Assembly (NCBI GenBank): GCA_029237695.1
Contig: JAQRGA010000040.1
Location: 558,001 to 622,000, forward strand
Length of the DNA stretch: 64,000 bases
Direction: 5' to 3'
DNA from: Conchocele bisecta
Lineage: Eukaryota; Mollusca; Bivalvia; Lucinida; Thyasiridae
Made by a program: the position numbers and the translations under genes. Each line of letters begins with the position of its first letter. Within the stretch, counting starts at the first letter, position 1. The notes beneath the pieces were generated by a model. The model saw nothing but the letters and a program-made list of their open reading frames with translations. It was not told the DNA's origin and did not search any database. Positions 1 through 9,779 of this stretch are shown piece by piece.

Positions 1-385
1 TATACATTTTATATCAGAAGTAACTTTCCACACTGCTATCAGGGGCGATAACCGTGTTTCCTTAAAATGTTAACGGACATTACTATTTATTCTCTATTTT
101 TTTGTTTTGGTGTGAAATGATCATACTTTATAATCTGTCGAAAATATTATCTTTTCATGTGACGCATTTAATTAGTATAAATAATTAAAAAAAACATCAT
201 GCCTCATTTGCATATGAAAATAGCCCGATACCACGGCGAGTAACTATCAGTAAAATAAATATTACTAAATGATTATACATGATTCTGTATTGCCGGCACT
301 TTCAATGTTTAGAAATAGTGGAATAGTGATATACTTGTTTAGTTCCTATAAATAACATGATGTATCTACTGAGTGGGCATGTACC
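1..385. other. AT-rich left flank, no gene seen
   Basis: This stretch is AT-rich, holds no long open frame in any direction and shows no repeat I can match elsewhere in the window. It is host flank to the left of Polinton copy 1. Confidence 0.5.
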
Positions 386-480
386 TTTAAACAGTCGGAC
401 ATGGTGTTCTAATTCACATGTATACACACGTCTCGTTACCAACTATCATGTGTCTTCCTTACGCATCATGAATCAGAAAG
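386..480 (-). repeat. dispersed repeat, inverted copy at 38640-38750
   Basis: About 95 bases match the reverse complement of 38640-38750 with few differences, sharing blocks such as accaactatcatgtgtcttc. The match stops abruptly at about 480, where a second repeat (R1) begins. This boundary marks the end of the R1 repeat into which Polinton copy 1 is inserted. Confidence 0.65.
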
Positions 481-538
481 GACGCAATATTGTAAACAAT
501 AACCCTGGTGTATTGTGTTGACCTATGCCATCTCAAGT
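480..538 (-). repeat. left fragment of interspersed repeat R1
   Basis: These bases match the reverse complement of about 32270-32324, including gacgcaatattgtaaacaat. The rest of the same repeat continues on the far side of Polinton copy 1 at 15471-16017. R1 was therefore one unit that the Polinton split. Bases 532-538 are the left copy of the CTCAAGT target duplication. Confidence 0.7.
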
Positions 539-683
539 AGTAGTATAGAGGGGGTCAAAATGATACCCGCAAACATTGTGTCGTTATTGAGCGGTATTGT
601 AGCTCCCACCACCAACAAAAAGTTGGTGGTGGTATTGAATGAGAAAAAGTGGTCTTGTAGTCCCAATTAGATTGGAGATAAAC
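539..683 (+). repeat. left terminal inverted repeat, Polinton copy 1
   Basis: This matches the reverse complement of 15339-15470 from the terminal AGTAG through the shared string gtcttgtagtcccaatt. Differences are an extra TAGTA near the end, a different hairpin loop and a few substitutions. It contains a hairpin (CCACCACCAAC / GTTGGTGGTGG, about 609-633) and the palindrome CCAATTAGATTGG at 663-675. The terminal block tagaggg-g/a-gtcaaaatgata is shared with the ends of copies 3 and 4. Confidence 0.9.
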
Positions 684-707
684 CAGGAAAACTCCTCCAA
701 AAAATAT

Positions 708-964
708 ATTTCAAGTAAGAGACGGCGCGTCCGCGCGTGATAGTTTAAGTGCGGACCTCCTATAGAATAAGATATAGAATAAGAGTCCAGCCCATTGCGT
801 CAGAGCCAAGTTAGACAACTGTGTACTTCTAAAGCGGGTCTTCCTTGTCAGAGTTGTATCTCTTATACCATTTGATCAGAGCCAATTAATTAATATAACA
901 AAATGTATATTTGCTAACATACTTATTTCAAGTAAGAGACGGCGCGTCCGCGCGTGATAGTTTA
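708..964 (+). repeat. 41-bp direct repeat pair (708-747 and 925-964)
   Basis: The same roughly 41-base sequence, including gacggcgcgtccgcgcgtga, occurs twice about 217 bases apart. The right copy holds the C-terminal codons and stop of the zinc-finger gene on the minus strand. The left copy is a detached duplicate followed by about 177 bases with no coding evidence. It reads as a short tandem duplication or an insertion with a long duplicated target. Confidence 0.75.
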
Positions 965-1230
965 TATTCCAACACCGCATTTTCCTCCTCCAATATAGCT
1001 AATTTATTCCGTAGATCAGCAACTAATTCTACCAGCTCTAGTCTACCACGTTCACCTTTAGCCACCTGGCAGCGCAGTTGCTTATGTCTACAATGAGTTT
1101 GGGCACTAACGAATTTACAAGGGCAGCTGGGGCATTGGAATTGTGGGGCGTCACAAGGATCTTTCTTTGCTAGATGCCTTCGCAGGTTGGCTGGTCGTGC
1201 AAAAGTTTTACAACATATAACACACTCCAT
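928..1230 (-). CDS. small C2H2 zinc-finger protein with coiled-coil tail
   Basis: The 100-residue product starts with a C2H2 finger: Cys4 and Cys7 (CVIC... as CxxC with Cys6/7 alternatives) followed by the RRHLAKKDPC segment near residues 17-26. A second cysteine-rich finger lies around residues 32-53 (CPSCPCKF...HCRHKQLRC). Residues 65-93 (LELVELVADLRNKLAILEEENAV, given here only as a region) have heptad-like leucines and should form a coiled coil. It is the first gene inside the left TIR and is divergent from the polymerase gene across a 32-bp inverted repeat. It could bind element DNA or regulate transcription, which is inference. Copy 2 has a different zinc-finger gene at its opposite end. 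Confidence 0.6.
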   Translation of the reverse strand: MECVICCKTFARPANLRRHLAKKDPCDAPQFQCPSCPCKFVSAQTHCRHKQLRCQVAKGERGRLELVELVADLRNKLAILEEENAVLEYKLSRADAPSLT

Positions 1231-1237
1231 TTATACC

Positions 1238-1318
1238 TATGAGATTTATCTGTTAAATTGGGTGTCACAATTACATAAGGTATATATGTGACACCCAATT
1301 GAACAGATAAATCTCATA
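1238..1318. promoter_or_regulatory. 32-bp near-perfect inverted repeat between divergent genes
   Basis: Arms 1238-1269 and 1287-1318 are complementary at 31 of 32 positions with a 17-base AT-rich spacer containing tatata. It lies between the start codons of the zinc-finger gene (1230, minus) and the polymerase gene (1369, plus), so it probably forms the shared control region. It could instead be an operator or a cruciform used in replication. Each arm carries an ATTGGGTGTCACA block that could be a protein site. Confidence 0.7.
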
Positions 1319-1368
1319 TGTTATATCACACCAAAGTATATATACCAAAAATATACTGATATCAAAAA

Positions 1369-4300
1369 ATGCTTACCACAATTAATCAGGTTCAGATTGA
1401 AACGTTGAGAGCCGAGGCAAAATCTCTTGGCATTGACTATAGCAACCGTCTGCGCGTTCCTGGGTTAAATAAGCTGATGAACACCACAAATAATGAGGCG
1501 TTTACACGTCGAGTAGGTAGGGCATACTTCAGAGATGCCTTCACAAATGCCGTCTTGGGGTCTCAGGAGTTAACCACTCAAACAGGAAAACGACTACAAG
1601 TAGAGAGTATAATTGGACTGAGAATGGCCGCCCTGTCGGCTTCCCCTGCCGTAGTTAAACCAAAGCGTAAACTTAAGAAAGCCCTCCTGCACGCGATAGC
1701 TGACGAGGGCGAGGCCATTATATGGGTTAGAGACGAAGAGATGGAGAAAGTCGAGCAGGGTAGACGCACGTTCACGTTCTCATTTAGGAAGCACGTAGAA
1801 ACGGAAATACCTAATAGGATAGTAGGGAAATTAACTTCTCATCTGACAACAAACTTCCACCTAAGATATTCGTACTCCTACAAACTACAACATATTGAGA
1901 AAAAAGATTACCGAGGTCGCCCAAAGACGATAATATTTAATAAGAATCTTGGGGGGGAGTAGGTGGATGGACTCCTGAGGTGAAGTAGAGAAATGGGCGA
2001 AAGATAACGAGAGAAAGCGGATGGATATAGATAAAGTCGAGAGACCCAACACGAAATGGACGTTCGTGAGGTGGGAGCAGGTTTTTATAAAACTAGTGCA
2101 GGAACACGAGGTGTAGATCTCGGGCTGACTTCCAAACACGCGGCTGGTGGACCTCTCCCAAACTGGTTGAGGAATAAGAAAGGTATGAACTCGTTAGATA
2201 AATACAACGATGAGCTATGTCTATTCAGGTGCCTGGCCATTCACGGCGGGGCGCGACCACACAAGTGTACCGCCCAAGCCGGAGAGATGAGTGCTAAGTA
2301 TTTCGGTAAGAGAGAGCCTGGGCCTATTCCACTAGACGAGCTGCTGAAAAAGGTTGAGGAGAGGTTTAAGGTGGGTATAAAAGTATATGAGCCAACCGAG
2401 AAAGGAATCTGGTGGTTGAGGAAGGCACACTATGAGGAGGTAGGTACGAAGCACATGACTATAGGCATCTACAAAAACCACGCGTTCCTGATAGAAAACC
2501 TAAAAGGTCTGCCGAAAACGTACGCCTGCAACACTTGCAAACAGAGGTTCCCTAAGACTAGTCACGTTACTCGGCACGGACCCAAATGCATGAAGGGCGA
2601 GACACACGCCGTACGCGAAGGGAAAGTTCTCGAGCGCCCTCGCTCCGCGTTCGAGAAGGCCTTCTACAAAAAGAGCGCTGGAAGACTAGGGGCACTTTAT
2701 TGGATGGCATCTGTTGAGATTGAGGAGAACGTGCACATCCACCATGAGCAGTGTGGACACGGCGGGGAGAGGTGGATCTGTGGATCTCCAGTAGATGGAT
2801 ATTGCAAGGAAAATACACGGTGTACCAGTATCACGGGTGTTTCTGGCACGGCTGTCCGAAACATCACCCGGCGAGATCCCACGAGTTTCGCACCAGCAAC
2901 AAGCGGGCTAAAGAGATCCGTAACGCAGGATTTAACCTAGCGATAATTTGGGAGTGCAAGGATAACAGAACAGGCGCTAAGATTAAGACATGATGTCCCA
3001 CCACACTGTACCCGTACCAGATAGTATACGATTTTGAAGCGTATCTGAGCAAGGAAGGGAGGACCGACCAAACGCCAGACCTATCGTACGATACAGAGCA
3101 CGTGCTCGTAAGCGTTAGCATAGGGGACAGCCTGTCCGGAACCGTATCTCACATCTGTGACACGGATCCTGCCAAACTGGTAAGTAAGTTCATAGAAGAT
3201 CTTCAGGAGAGGGGTAGGGACATTCGCGAAGAAGTGGGTCGCCGGTACAGATTCGATGACACGGAGCACCTCAGGCCTCGCCAAGTGGATGATATAAACA
3301 GGTGGATAGCTCAGGTCCCAGTGTTGGGATTCAACAGCAGTATGTATGACATCAAGAAACATCTGGTGAGCAAGCTGGCAGACACGACCACGAAAGTTAT
3401 GGTGGGAAAGCGGACTAACGACACCATATTCCTATTCACTCCGGAATTCAGATTCCTGGACGTTCTCCTGTACCTTGGTCCGGGAGTCAGTTACGATAAA
3501 TGGATTAAGGCATGCGACAGCTCATCTCAAAAGTCCTTCTTCCCGTATGAGTGGTTCGATTATGTAGACAAGCTAGAATATCATGGGCTCCCTGACATAG
3601 AGCACTGGTATTCCAAACTCAGATGTGAGACGCTGGTAACCGAGGAGCAGCTGGAGGAGTGCATGAGCATTTTCGTGGAGAAAGGAATGAGAACATTTAA
3701 GGACTACAACGATCTCGACGTATCACCTTTTCTAGAGGTCTTAGGTAAGATGTGTGACTTTTACAAACATAGAGGAGTAGATATATTCAAAGACGCCGTT
3801 ACCCTGCCAGGAGTAGCCATCCAATATCTGATGCGAGGAACGGCGTCGGCAAGTGCTGGTATCCCGGAAAAAGCTGGATCCAGACCGAAGACTGGCCAGC
3901 TGTACGCCCCAGAGAAAGAGACGTACGAGATGTTACAGGGAGCTCTAGTCGTAGGACCGTCTATCGTGTTCACCAGATACGCCGAGGCAGGTGTTTCTAA
4001 GATACGCCCAAACAGTAAGGGTGAAGGGAAACCGTGTCAGGCAGTCCTCGGGTACGACGCTAACGCCCTGTACCTGTCGACACTCAAAAAAGAGATGCCG
4101 TTCGGTAAGGAAACTATACACCACAATAAGACACCCCACAACCAAAAGATCACAGACAAGTTCTGCCAACGGGTACACAGGGGAAGCGATTACTGGTTCG
4201 GGTTCGCCGAGGTGGATATAGAAGTCCCCGAGAGCCTGAAAGAAAAGTTTCAAGAGGTGTCTCCGCTGTTCATGAACAGGGTAGTTGAAGAGCAGGTGGT

Positions 4301-5396
4301 TCCAGACAACATGCTCCAGTATCTGAAAAACACAGACAGGAATCGAGGAGACGGAAACAAATTAGTGGGCACGCTGTCGGCAAAAAAGATGCTGCTGTAC
4401 GCCCCGCTGTTGAAGTGGTATCTAGAGCATGGTCTAGTGATAACCGGCCTCCACAGGATACTAGACTACGAAGCTGGAAAACCCTTCGTGTGGTTTGTCG
4501 AAGAGGTGACAGCGGCTAGGAGGACCGGAGACGTAGATGAATCGAAGAAGCCGGTAGCTGAAATAATGAAGTTGGTTGGTAATTCGTGTTGTGGTAAGAT
4601 GATTGAGTCACCAGAGAGACACCTTAACACTACGTACACTAAAAGTGAGAGCTGTGTGGATAAATCACTACGCTCAGCGTTCTGCGAAGATCTGGAAGAG
4701 ATCGGAGACGCGTATGAGATATCTAGTAGGAAGGCTAAGTGTGCTGTTAAGAGACCGTTCCACTGTGGGATAGCCGTGTACCAACTAGCCAAGCTGAGAA
4801 TGTTAGAGTTTTATTACGACTTCCTAGACAAGTACGTATCGAGAAAGGACTTTGAACTAATTCAGATGGATACGGACAGCATGTGCATAGGTGTGAGTGC
4901 TAAACCGGATAGTACAGCTAACGATGAAAGCCTAGACGCGCTGGTGAAGCCTAGACAACGTGTGACATGCGAAACAGATAAGCGCAACTGGCTCGCAGTA
5001 GACCAATGGAGTAACAGATAACCTGGGCTGTTCAAGATGGAGTTCCAAGTAGATAAAGCTATAGCGCTATCCAGTAAGTGTTACTTCGTAGAAAAGCTGG
5101 CTGAGAGCGAAGACTCCAAGCGGCATCCGGCCAGGCACCAACAACGCGCGCTGGCCACACAACCAACCAATCTTGAAACCCCGGGCGCAGTGAAGCATTC
5201 CTCTAAGGGATTGAGTGAGAGAACCAACAGCGTGAGTTGGAATATATATAAGAACGCGTTGGAAGACCATAGAGACGTGACTAAAAATATAGGGTTCCGT
5301 ATGAACTGTGGAGTAATGAAAGCATACACCCAGAGTAAACTGGGGTTGTCGGCGTACTACGACAAGAGGAGAGTGATGGCCGAGCCTCTAACATAG
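1369..5396 (+). pseudogene. protein-primed family B DNA polymerase, Polinton type (broken)
   Basis: This would copy the element DNA from protein-primed ends. Three parts are visible. An N-terminal open segment (1369-1962, 197 residues) ends in the HLRYSYSYKL-type block seen in Polinton polymerases. Next comes an OTU-like LCLFRCLAIHGGAR block and a C2H2 finger (2056-2810). Then follow a GCFWHGCP block (about 2838), a DFEA exonuclease motif (about 3033), and polymerase motifs A (DANALYLS, about 4053), B (KLVGNSCCG) and C (DTDS, about 4872). The breaks are a frame change around 1950-2056 near a run of seven G, another near 2810, an in-frame TGA at 2991-2993 and a TAA at 5019-5021 where copy 2 has a Glu codon. 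The C-terminal end at 5396 aligns with the stop of copy 2. The product is not functional as it stands. Confidence 0.88.
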
Positions 5397-5439
5397 GTAA
5401 AAAAAAAAAGGACTCTAAACAAGGGGAGAATACTAAAGA

Positions 5440-6410
5440 CTCTGACGGTCCGGGGGTAGCTGGGTGTCAGAATGCACCGCAAGAAGTTATTCGCGAACAA
5501 ACCCGCGCGATGGACCACTGTCGAGGTAGTAGAGCACGGGCTCATCGGGTTTGGTAATAGATCGATCTAGATGATATACATTGAGAGACAACACGGGATC
5601 AGTCGCGCGGCGGCGGCCACCTTCGAGCTCTCCCGGTTGATAGAGGTAACGGGTGTCAACATCCGAGGGAAGTCGTTTCTCCGCTAAACCAACGGATCGC
5701 CCGCGCGAGACGGCAGATGGTTTGTGCGACACCTTTTTTAGACTTGATGGCATCTACAGGCTTCTTACCGATCAATCTGGTCACCTCGCCGTTCAGTGCA
5801 GATACCACGGCGGGCAGCCTGGTCACCCACTCGGTCGATCGCGTATGAGGGTCTACAAGCTCTTTGGCATATTGGTGCCTGAAAAGTCTCTCAGCTAATT
5901 CGATTGAACCGCTCCACGATCCCCTGGTCCCGGTGGATGTTGACGCGGCCGCGTCTGATAGAAACGTCGTGTTTAGCCAATAGATGAGAGACCGCGCCCA
6001 TGAACTCGCGGCCAGGATCGACCTGCAGAAGATTCGGCCAATTGAGGACTCCACTTATATATTCGGGAAAGAGCCTCGGCCACCTCCTCAGACTCTTTCG
6101 TGGCCAGCGGCTCAGTCCCCTTATATCGACTCGCTACGTCAACGACTGTCAGGGCGTACTTGTACGTCTTGCGACCGACGCGATCGTGAGGGAGAAACAT
6201 GAGGTCTGCTTGGTGAACTTCGTTCGGCACCGGCACGTCGAATTTCGGCCGCGGAATATTGTGAGGCGCGGGCAAATAGATCTGCCAGAGGGCCTGCTTC
6301 TTGAGCCATTCCTTGGCTGTGTTTTCGGAAATCTTGGTCGCCGCCGCGAGGTTCTTGATGGCCGCGAGTCCCTTCCAGTAGCCGCGGGGGCTGTATTATG
6401 TGTTCGCTAG
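5440..6410 (-). pseudogene. retroviral-type DDE integrase of Polinton (broken)
   Basis: This enzyme would insert the element by a DDE transesterification. Reading on the minus strand, there is an N-terminal zinc/HTH-like part (about 6410-6280), then the first catalytic Asp in HQADLMFLPHD (about 6225) and the core VVDVASRYKGTEPL. The second Asp/Glu region and the IVERFN-type block lie near 5900-6050. A C-terminal YLYQPGELEGGRRRATDP block (about 5640) follows. It lies in three different frames, so there are at least two frameshifts, and a GAA-to-TAA change near 5487 cuts the last residues that copy 2 retains. No good ATG is visible at the 5' end. It sits tail-to-tail with the polymerase gene, as in other Polintons. 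Confidence 0.85.
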
Positions 6411-6441
6411 CTTGCGCGCTAGGCGAACCGATAGTTTGGTA

Positions 6442-6795
6442 TCAAGCTTGCGCGTGTCCATCGTATGCGAGGTATTCTAGTTGGTCGAGCAGTCTCCAAC
6501 ATGCCCTCGCCAGATCGTCCGGTAACTGCGTCGTCGATATTAAACCTTTGATTGAAGTTTCGCTGCAGCTGCCTTTTAAGTTCTGAAGGAACTCGGGTGA
6601 ATCTAACTCGGAGGAATCTAACTCGGAGGAATCTAACATCCGATTTGCGAAAAGGGTGGTTGCTTTTTCGTCCTCGCGCCACTTCTCGAGAGAATCTTGG
6701 GCCAGACGAATCGGACCCTTTGCGACAGCTGAACGGTGTTTAAGGGCCGTGTAGCCTACATCGATCAGAGCAAAATAAAGCTCGTCAACTAACAT
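6442..6795 (-). CDS. conserved Polinton small protein, unknown function
   Basis: The 117-residue product begins MLVDELYFALIDVGYTALKH and is conserved in copy 2 (20902-21234), especially at both ends (LEYLAYDGHAQA). I do not recognise a family. The middle has a short repeat (LDSSE twice) coded by a 15-bp iteration at about 6590-6640 that copy 2 lacks. The start is supported by conservation between copies and by an AT-rich TATATATATA stretch directly upstream (6801-6815) that is also present in copy 2. Confidence 0.6.
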   Translation of the reverse strand: MLVDELYFALIDVGYTALKHRSAVAKGPIRLAQDSLEKWREDEKATTLFANRMLDSSELDSSELDSPEFLQNLKGSCSETSIKGLISTTQLPDDLARACWRLLDQLEYLAYDGHAQA

Positions 6796-6854
6796 CGTTC
6801 TATATATATATATATTATTTAAAACAAATTTGTTTAAATAATTATTGCTTTTGC

Positions 6855-7319
6855 TTATTGCTTTTGCTTATTGCTTTTGCTTATTGCTTTTCCAATATAG
6901 TAGCTGACGAGACCCTTCGCAACCATCCCCACGGCGATGAACGCGATCTCGTGGTATTTTTGGGCCTCTGACGGTACATAGAAATCTGAAATTTGGGGCT
7001 CGGGATCCAGCGGCGCGAGACTTGTCTGCGGATATGCCAGCGCGTACTCGCGGTTGGCTTCTTCAACGTTCTGGAAAGTTTGCGCGGCGTGATTCTCGCG
7101 GCGAAGCTCTTCGTTGACCCAGTTAAGATTGGCGGTTCGTTTTTTCGACCATGCTGCGTCTGCGCTCTTGAGTTGTTCTGCAGCTAAATCGTGACGCTTG
7201 CGCTCCTCATCCGCGTACGATGTTCCTATTATCGAGAATAAATAGTTGCTACCGCCGAACGCCACAGCGCTCACGACTGCACCACCTATCATTATATCGA
7301 TCGAAGCCATTATTTCCAT
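6855..7319 (-). CDS. small protein with N- and C-terminal membrane segments
   Basis: The 154-residue product has a hydrophobic Gly/Ala-rich segment at residues 9-30 and another at about 126-146 (FIAVGMVAKGLVSYYIGKAI). Between them is a charged, helical middle with Arg/Glu/Lys and the DFYVPSEAQK block. It is conserved as a broken gene in copy 2 (21268-21720). The last codons and stop lie in a 13-bp tandem repeat (attgcttttgctt, 6843-6892). It is one of four neighbouring minus-strand genes with membrane segments. A role in the virion or in membrane interaction is inference. Confidence 0.55.
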   Translation of the reverse strand: MEIMASIDIMIGGAVVSAVAFGGSNYLFSIIGTSYADEERKRHDLAAEQLKSADAAWSKKRTANLNWVNEELRRENHAAQTFQNVEEANREYALAYPQTSLAPLDPEPQISDFYVPSEAQKYHEIAFIAVGMVAKGLVSYYIGKAISKSNKQKQ

Positions 7320-8131
7320 TTGTCATACCGCAGATAAGTTTCTCGGCTTTTGATTGGCTAGCTTGCCTGGTCATATATATTATATGACCTGCCAAGGCCG
7401 TCGGACATACAGGAATTGCGATTCCCCTCCGGCGCCTCGCGTCCAATGAAGAACATTTTGCAAGCGTCTACCGATTGCGAATTGTATTCCTCACTAAACA
7501 CTATACAACCCCGAATTTATCAATACAAGTAACAAATTGTACACTCAAAACCAGTCTATATTGTTTATTTTTCCATAAATATTCTTCGCTCATCAAAATA
7601 TGAGCGAAAAATTAGCCAAAATAACGAAAATTGCTTTTCAAATCTCAACGCGCTTGCCTTCGTGACACGGTTATATTTAGGTCACAAACTATGGGTTCCA
7701 CGCACGAAACCGCGGCGTAGCAATGTCAGCGAATTTTTGGGAACAAGTCGCATTATTCTAGAGGCGCCAAAGGGAGAGCAGATCGATAGAGCAATGGAGT
7801 ATACATTAAATTACACTATATAAAAAAACTGTCATAATGTCGTTTTCGATGGATTTCTTACTCCATATTTAGTTTGTTTTCGTTTAATAAAAAAACAAAA
7901 TGTTCATTTACGCCTGTATATTAAGACTGACGGTAGAAAATCGAATCTCGGATTATTTTTCTTCCTGAAAAAACGCAAAAATCAAAATAAGAGATATGTT
8001 TATACGGCCAAATACAGGATCTGCGGTATGACAAATACGTTATTGTGATTCTACACAGGCTATATGGTGTAATATTGCCCGTCTGAAGGTATGTTCACCC
8101 GAGGCTATCGCCTGTGTAGAATCACAATAAC
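7318..8131. mobile_element. non-autonomous insertion(s) with inverted repeats inside copy 1
   Basis: Copy 2 runs directly from the neighbouring gene start into the next gene, whereas copy 1 has about 0.8 kb extra here. The extra DNA has 18-bp perfect inverted repeats at its ends (7318-7335 ATTTGTCATACCGCAGAT and 8019-8036). Next to these is a second palindrome with 22-bp perfect arms (8039-8060 and 8110-8131). There is no coding potential. This is MITE-like, probably two small elements or one with a nested fold-back. An imperfect palindrome (tggtcatatatattatatgacc) lies at about 7370. Confidence 0.7.
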
Positions 8132-8347
8132 TTATAATATTATAGCTTTAACTAGATAATCTCGAGTCCCAACTGCGGCCGCTACATTCAAGGTCACGAG
8201 CCCTACGTCTCTCATAGTCATGTCCAATTTGGGAGCGGGCTCTCCGAAGGCCATCTTTGATAGTCGAGCAAACCCGATACTGAGACCTGATATCACCACG
8301 GCGTGATTAAGCGCATTCACTATCATTTTACCATCGTTTTCAGCCAT
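8132..8347 (-). CDS. small hydrophobic protein, 71 residues
   Basis: This begins MAENDGKMIVNALNHAVVISGL and has two mildly hydrophobic stretches (residues 8-27 and 46-62). Copy 2 encodes the same protein (21724-21957, 77 residues) with an extended C-terminus, because the end in copy 1 is altered at the insertion boundary. I recognise no family. It follows the coil-membrane gene on the same strand with a 12-base gap. Confidence 0.5.
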   Translation of the reverse strand: MAENDGKMIVNALNHAVVISGLSIGFARLSKMAFGEPAPKLDMTMRDVGLVTLNVAAAVGTRDYLVKAIIL

Positions 8348-8359
8348 TACATATAGTGA

Positions 8360-8893
8360 TTATTGCATATAAAAGGGATCGCGATCAATGTTTAAATGGG
8401 GCGCAATCGGTTTCGTAACTTTCTTCGGAACCGCCTCCAACTCCAATTCGTGAATTGATGTGGGTTGTTTCGAAAGGTAGTTCAGCACGCACAGGGTGGT
8501 CACAACTGCCAGTCCACCACCAACAACCCACGGGATGATCCAGGTAGGAGCTACAGCAATCGGGGATTGCACTTCCAATTGCGATTGGTGTACCTGCGGA
8601 GATTGAACCCCCAACTCCAATTTCGATTGGGGCTCCAGCTCGGGAGCGGCTGGAACAGCAATCCCCTATTGCAACGACTGTTTGGCCTCTCGAAGCTCGG
8701 CGAGTATTTTATCTTGTTTTTCTTTTCTGGTGGCAGCCGCTGCCCGCCCAGCTGCCTGTCTTTTTGGGTTTTTATGTCGTGCAATTCCCAACGCCGTTGG
8801 AGGATCAATCGGAGTTGGGTTTGCTGCAATCGGGTTCAACAGTGTTGAGGGTTGTTCCGTCACTCTCGCAGGTGCGTCTTGTGTCATCATCAT
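8360..8893 (-). pseudogene. coiled-coil/membrane protein with palindrome-bearing linker (one stop)
   Basis: The N-terminal part (MMMTQDAP..., Pro/Ala-rich) runs into a basic helical segment (RQAAGRAAAATRKEKQDKIL), a Pro-rich linker, a membrane segment (PWVVGGGLAVVTTLCVLNYL) and a conserved tail ending DPFYMQ. An in-frame TAG at about 8666 separates the halves. Copy 2 has a sense codon there, so this is a single nonsense change. The linker DNA holds three palindromes of the CCAAT/ATTGG family (8556-8570, 8575-8588, 8617-8630). No function can be assigned. The layout suggests a tail-anchored or type II membrane protein. Confidence 0.6.
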
Positions 8894-9026
8894 TTTCTGA
8901 GCTTATAGTTCGTGGGCATATATGTCCAAATTGACAGTGCTTAGCCGTGGTCAACGCGGTTGTCAGCGGAGCTAAATACATTCCAAACTTGTAATAAAAT
9001 GAGCAGCAGGCTGTTCTAAGAGTGTG

Positions 9027-9578
9027 TCATACAAAAGGGTCAGTCTCTAGATCACCAATCAACCCCGCGGTGTTTGGTATAGGGAAAATTGCACTGACAT
9101 CGGTAGCATACAAATGAATAGCCGCCGCCCCAAGAGTTTTCGTCATCTCTGCTCCTAACCTAGATTCATACATTGTATCAATCTCCGCATCTGACATCTT
9201 ATCCACCTGACAAACTGAGAGACGCCGACCGAGATAATGATCCGATTGTCCCCCAGCAACCAGCGCAGCTAGCCGCTCGCGTCGCGCCGCCTTTTCAGTT
9301 TCTTTCATCCCACTGTACAGGTGCGGTTGGGCAGATGCCGTATCGGCAGTCGTGCCAACTAGTGTTCCTACAGTTTCAGTCGTGTCGGCAGTCGTACCGA
9401 CAGTCGGCACGAGTGTTTCTTCCATTAGCTGATCGAGAAATTCGTCGCAGTTCATTATTTTATTTTTAATAATTAGTACTATTCTGACAAGCCTCATAAG
9501 TTTAACATATTGCCAAGTGCACCACCCGATTCTTATGATTACTGTTATGCTCCCAACAAAGCAATACTTGGTGAACAA
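9027..9578 (-). CDS. membrane-anchored protein with low-complexity Thr-rich stalk
   Basis: The 183-residue frame has an N-terminal hydrophobic segment (SITVIIRIGWC, then VRIVLII, residues 10-38), a Thr/Val/Gly-rich stretch (TTADTTETVGTLVGTTADT) and a conserved C-terminal part with RRERLAALVAGGQS and EMTKTLG. An internal Met (residue 42, before NCDEF) could be the start. Copy 2 has Ile there and keeps the hydrophobic part, so I favour the upstream start, although its first codons are degenerate here. The stop at 9027 lies earlier than in copy 2. Confidence 0.5.
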   Translation of the reverse strand: MFTKYCFVGSITVIIRIGWCTWQYVKLMRLVRIVLIIKNKIMNCDEFLDQLMEETLVPTVGTTADTTETVGTLVGTTADTASAQPHLYSGMKETEKAARRERLAALVAGGQSDHYLGRRLSVCQVDKMSDAEIDTMYESRLGAEMTKTLGAAAIHLYATDVSAIFPIPNTAGLIGDLETDPFV

Positions 9579-9589
9579 TTAATAAGCGG

Positions 9590-9778
9590 AGCAATCCCAC
9601 ATTGTTCAACATTTGTTCAACATTTGTTCAGCATTATTAAGCAATTGCTAAGCATTTATTCAGCATTGTTAAGCATTGTTCAGCATTACTCAGCATTGTT
9701 AAGCATTGTTCAGCAGTTACTAACGAGCGTTAAACACAATCTAAGCAATTGCTTAATAATTGCTTATTACTTTATAAG
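9590..9778. repeat. iteron-like AT-rich repeats upstream of the ATPase C-terminus
   Basis: There are about a dozen imperfect copies of a 9-11 base unit (gttcagcatt / gttaagcatt / gttcaacattt), mixed with AGCAATTGCT palindromes. Copy 2 has the same kind of array at the same place (23212-23340) with a different number of units. It lies between the membrane-anchored gene and the packaging ATPase. It resembles viral or plasmid iterons. A role in replication or transcription is inference. Confidence 0.65.
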
Positions 9779-9779
9779 C

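Noticed and set aside
9590..9778. CRISPR array
   Set aside because: Units are 9-11 bases, imperfect and without regular spacers. No cas genes, and the context is an animal Polinton.
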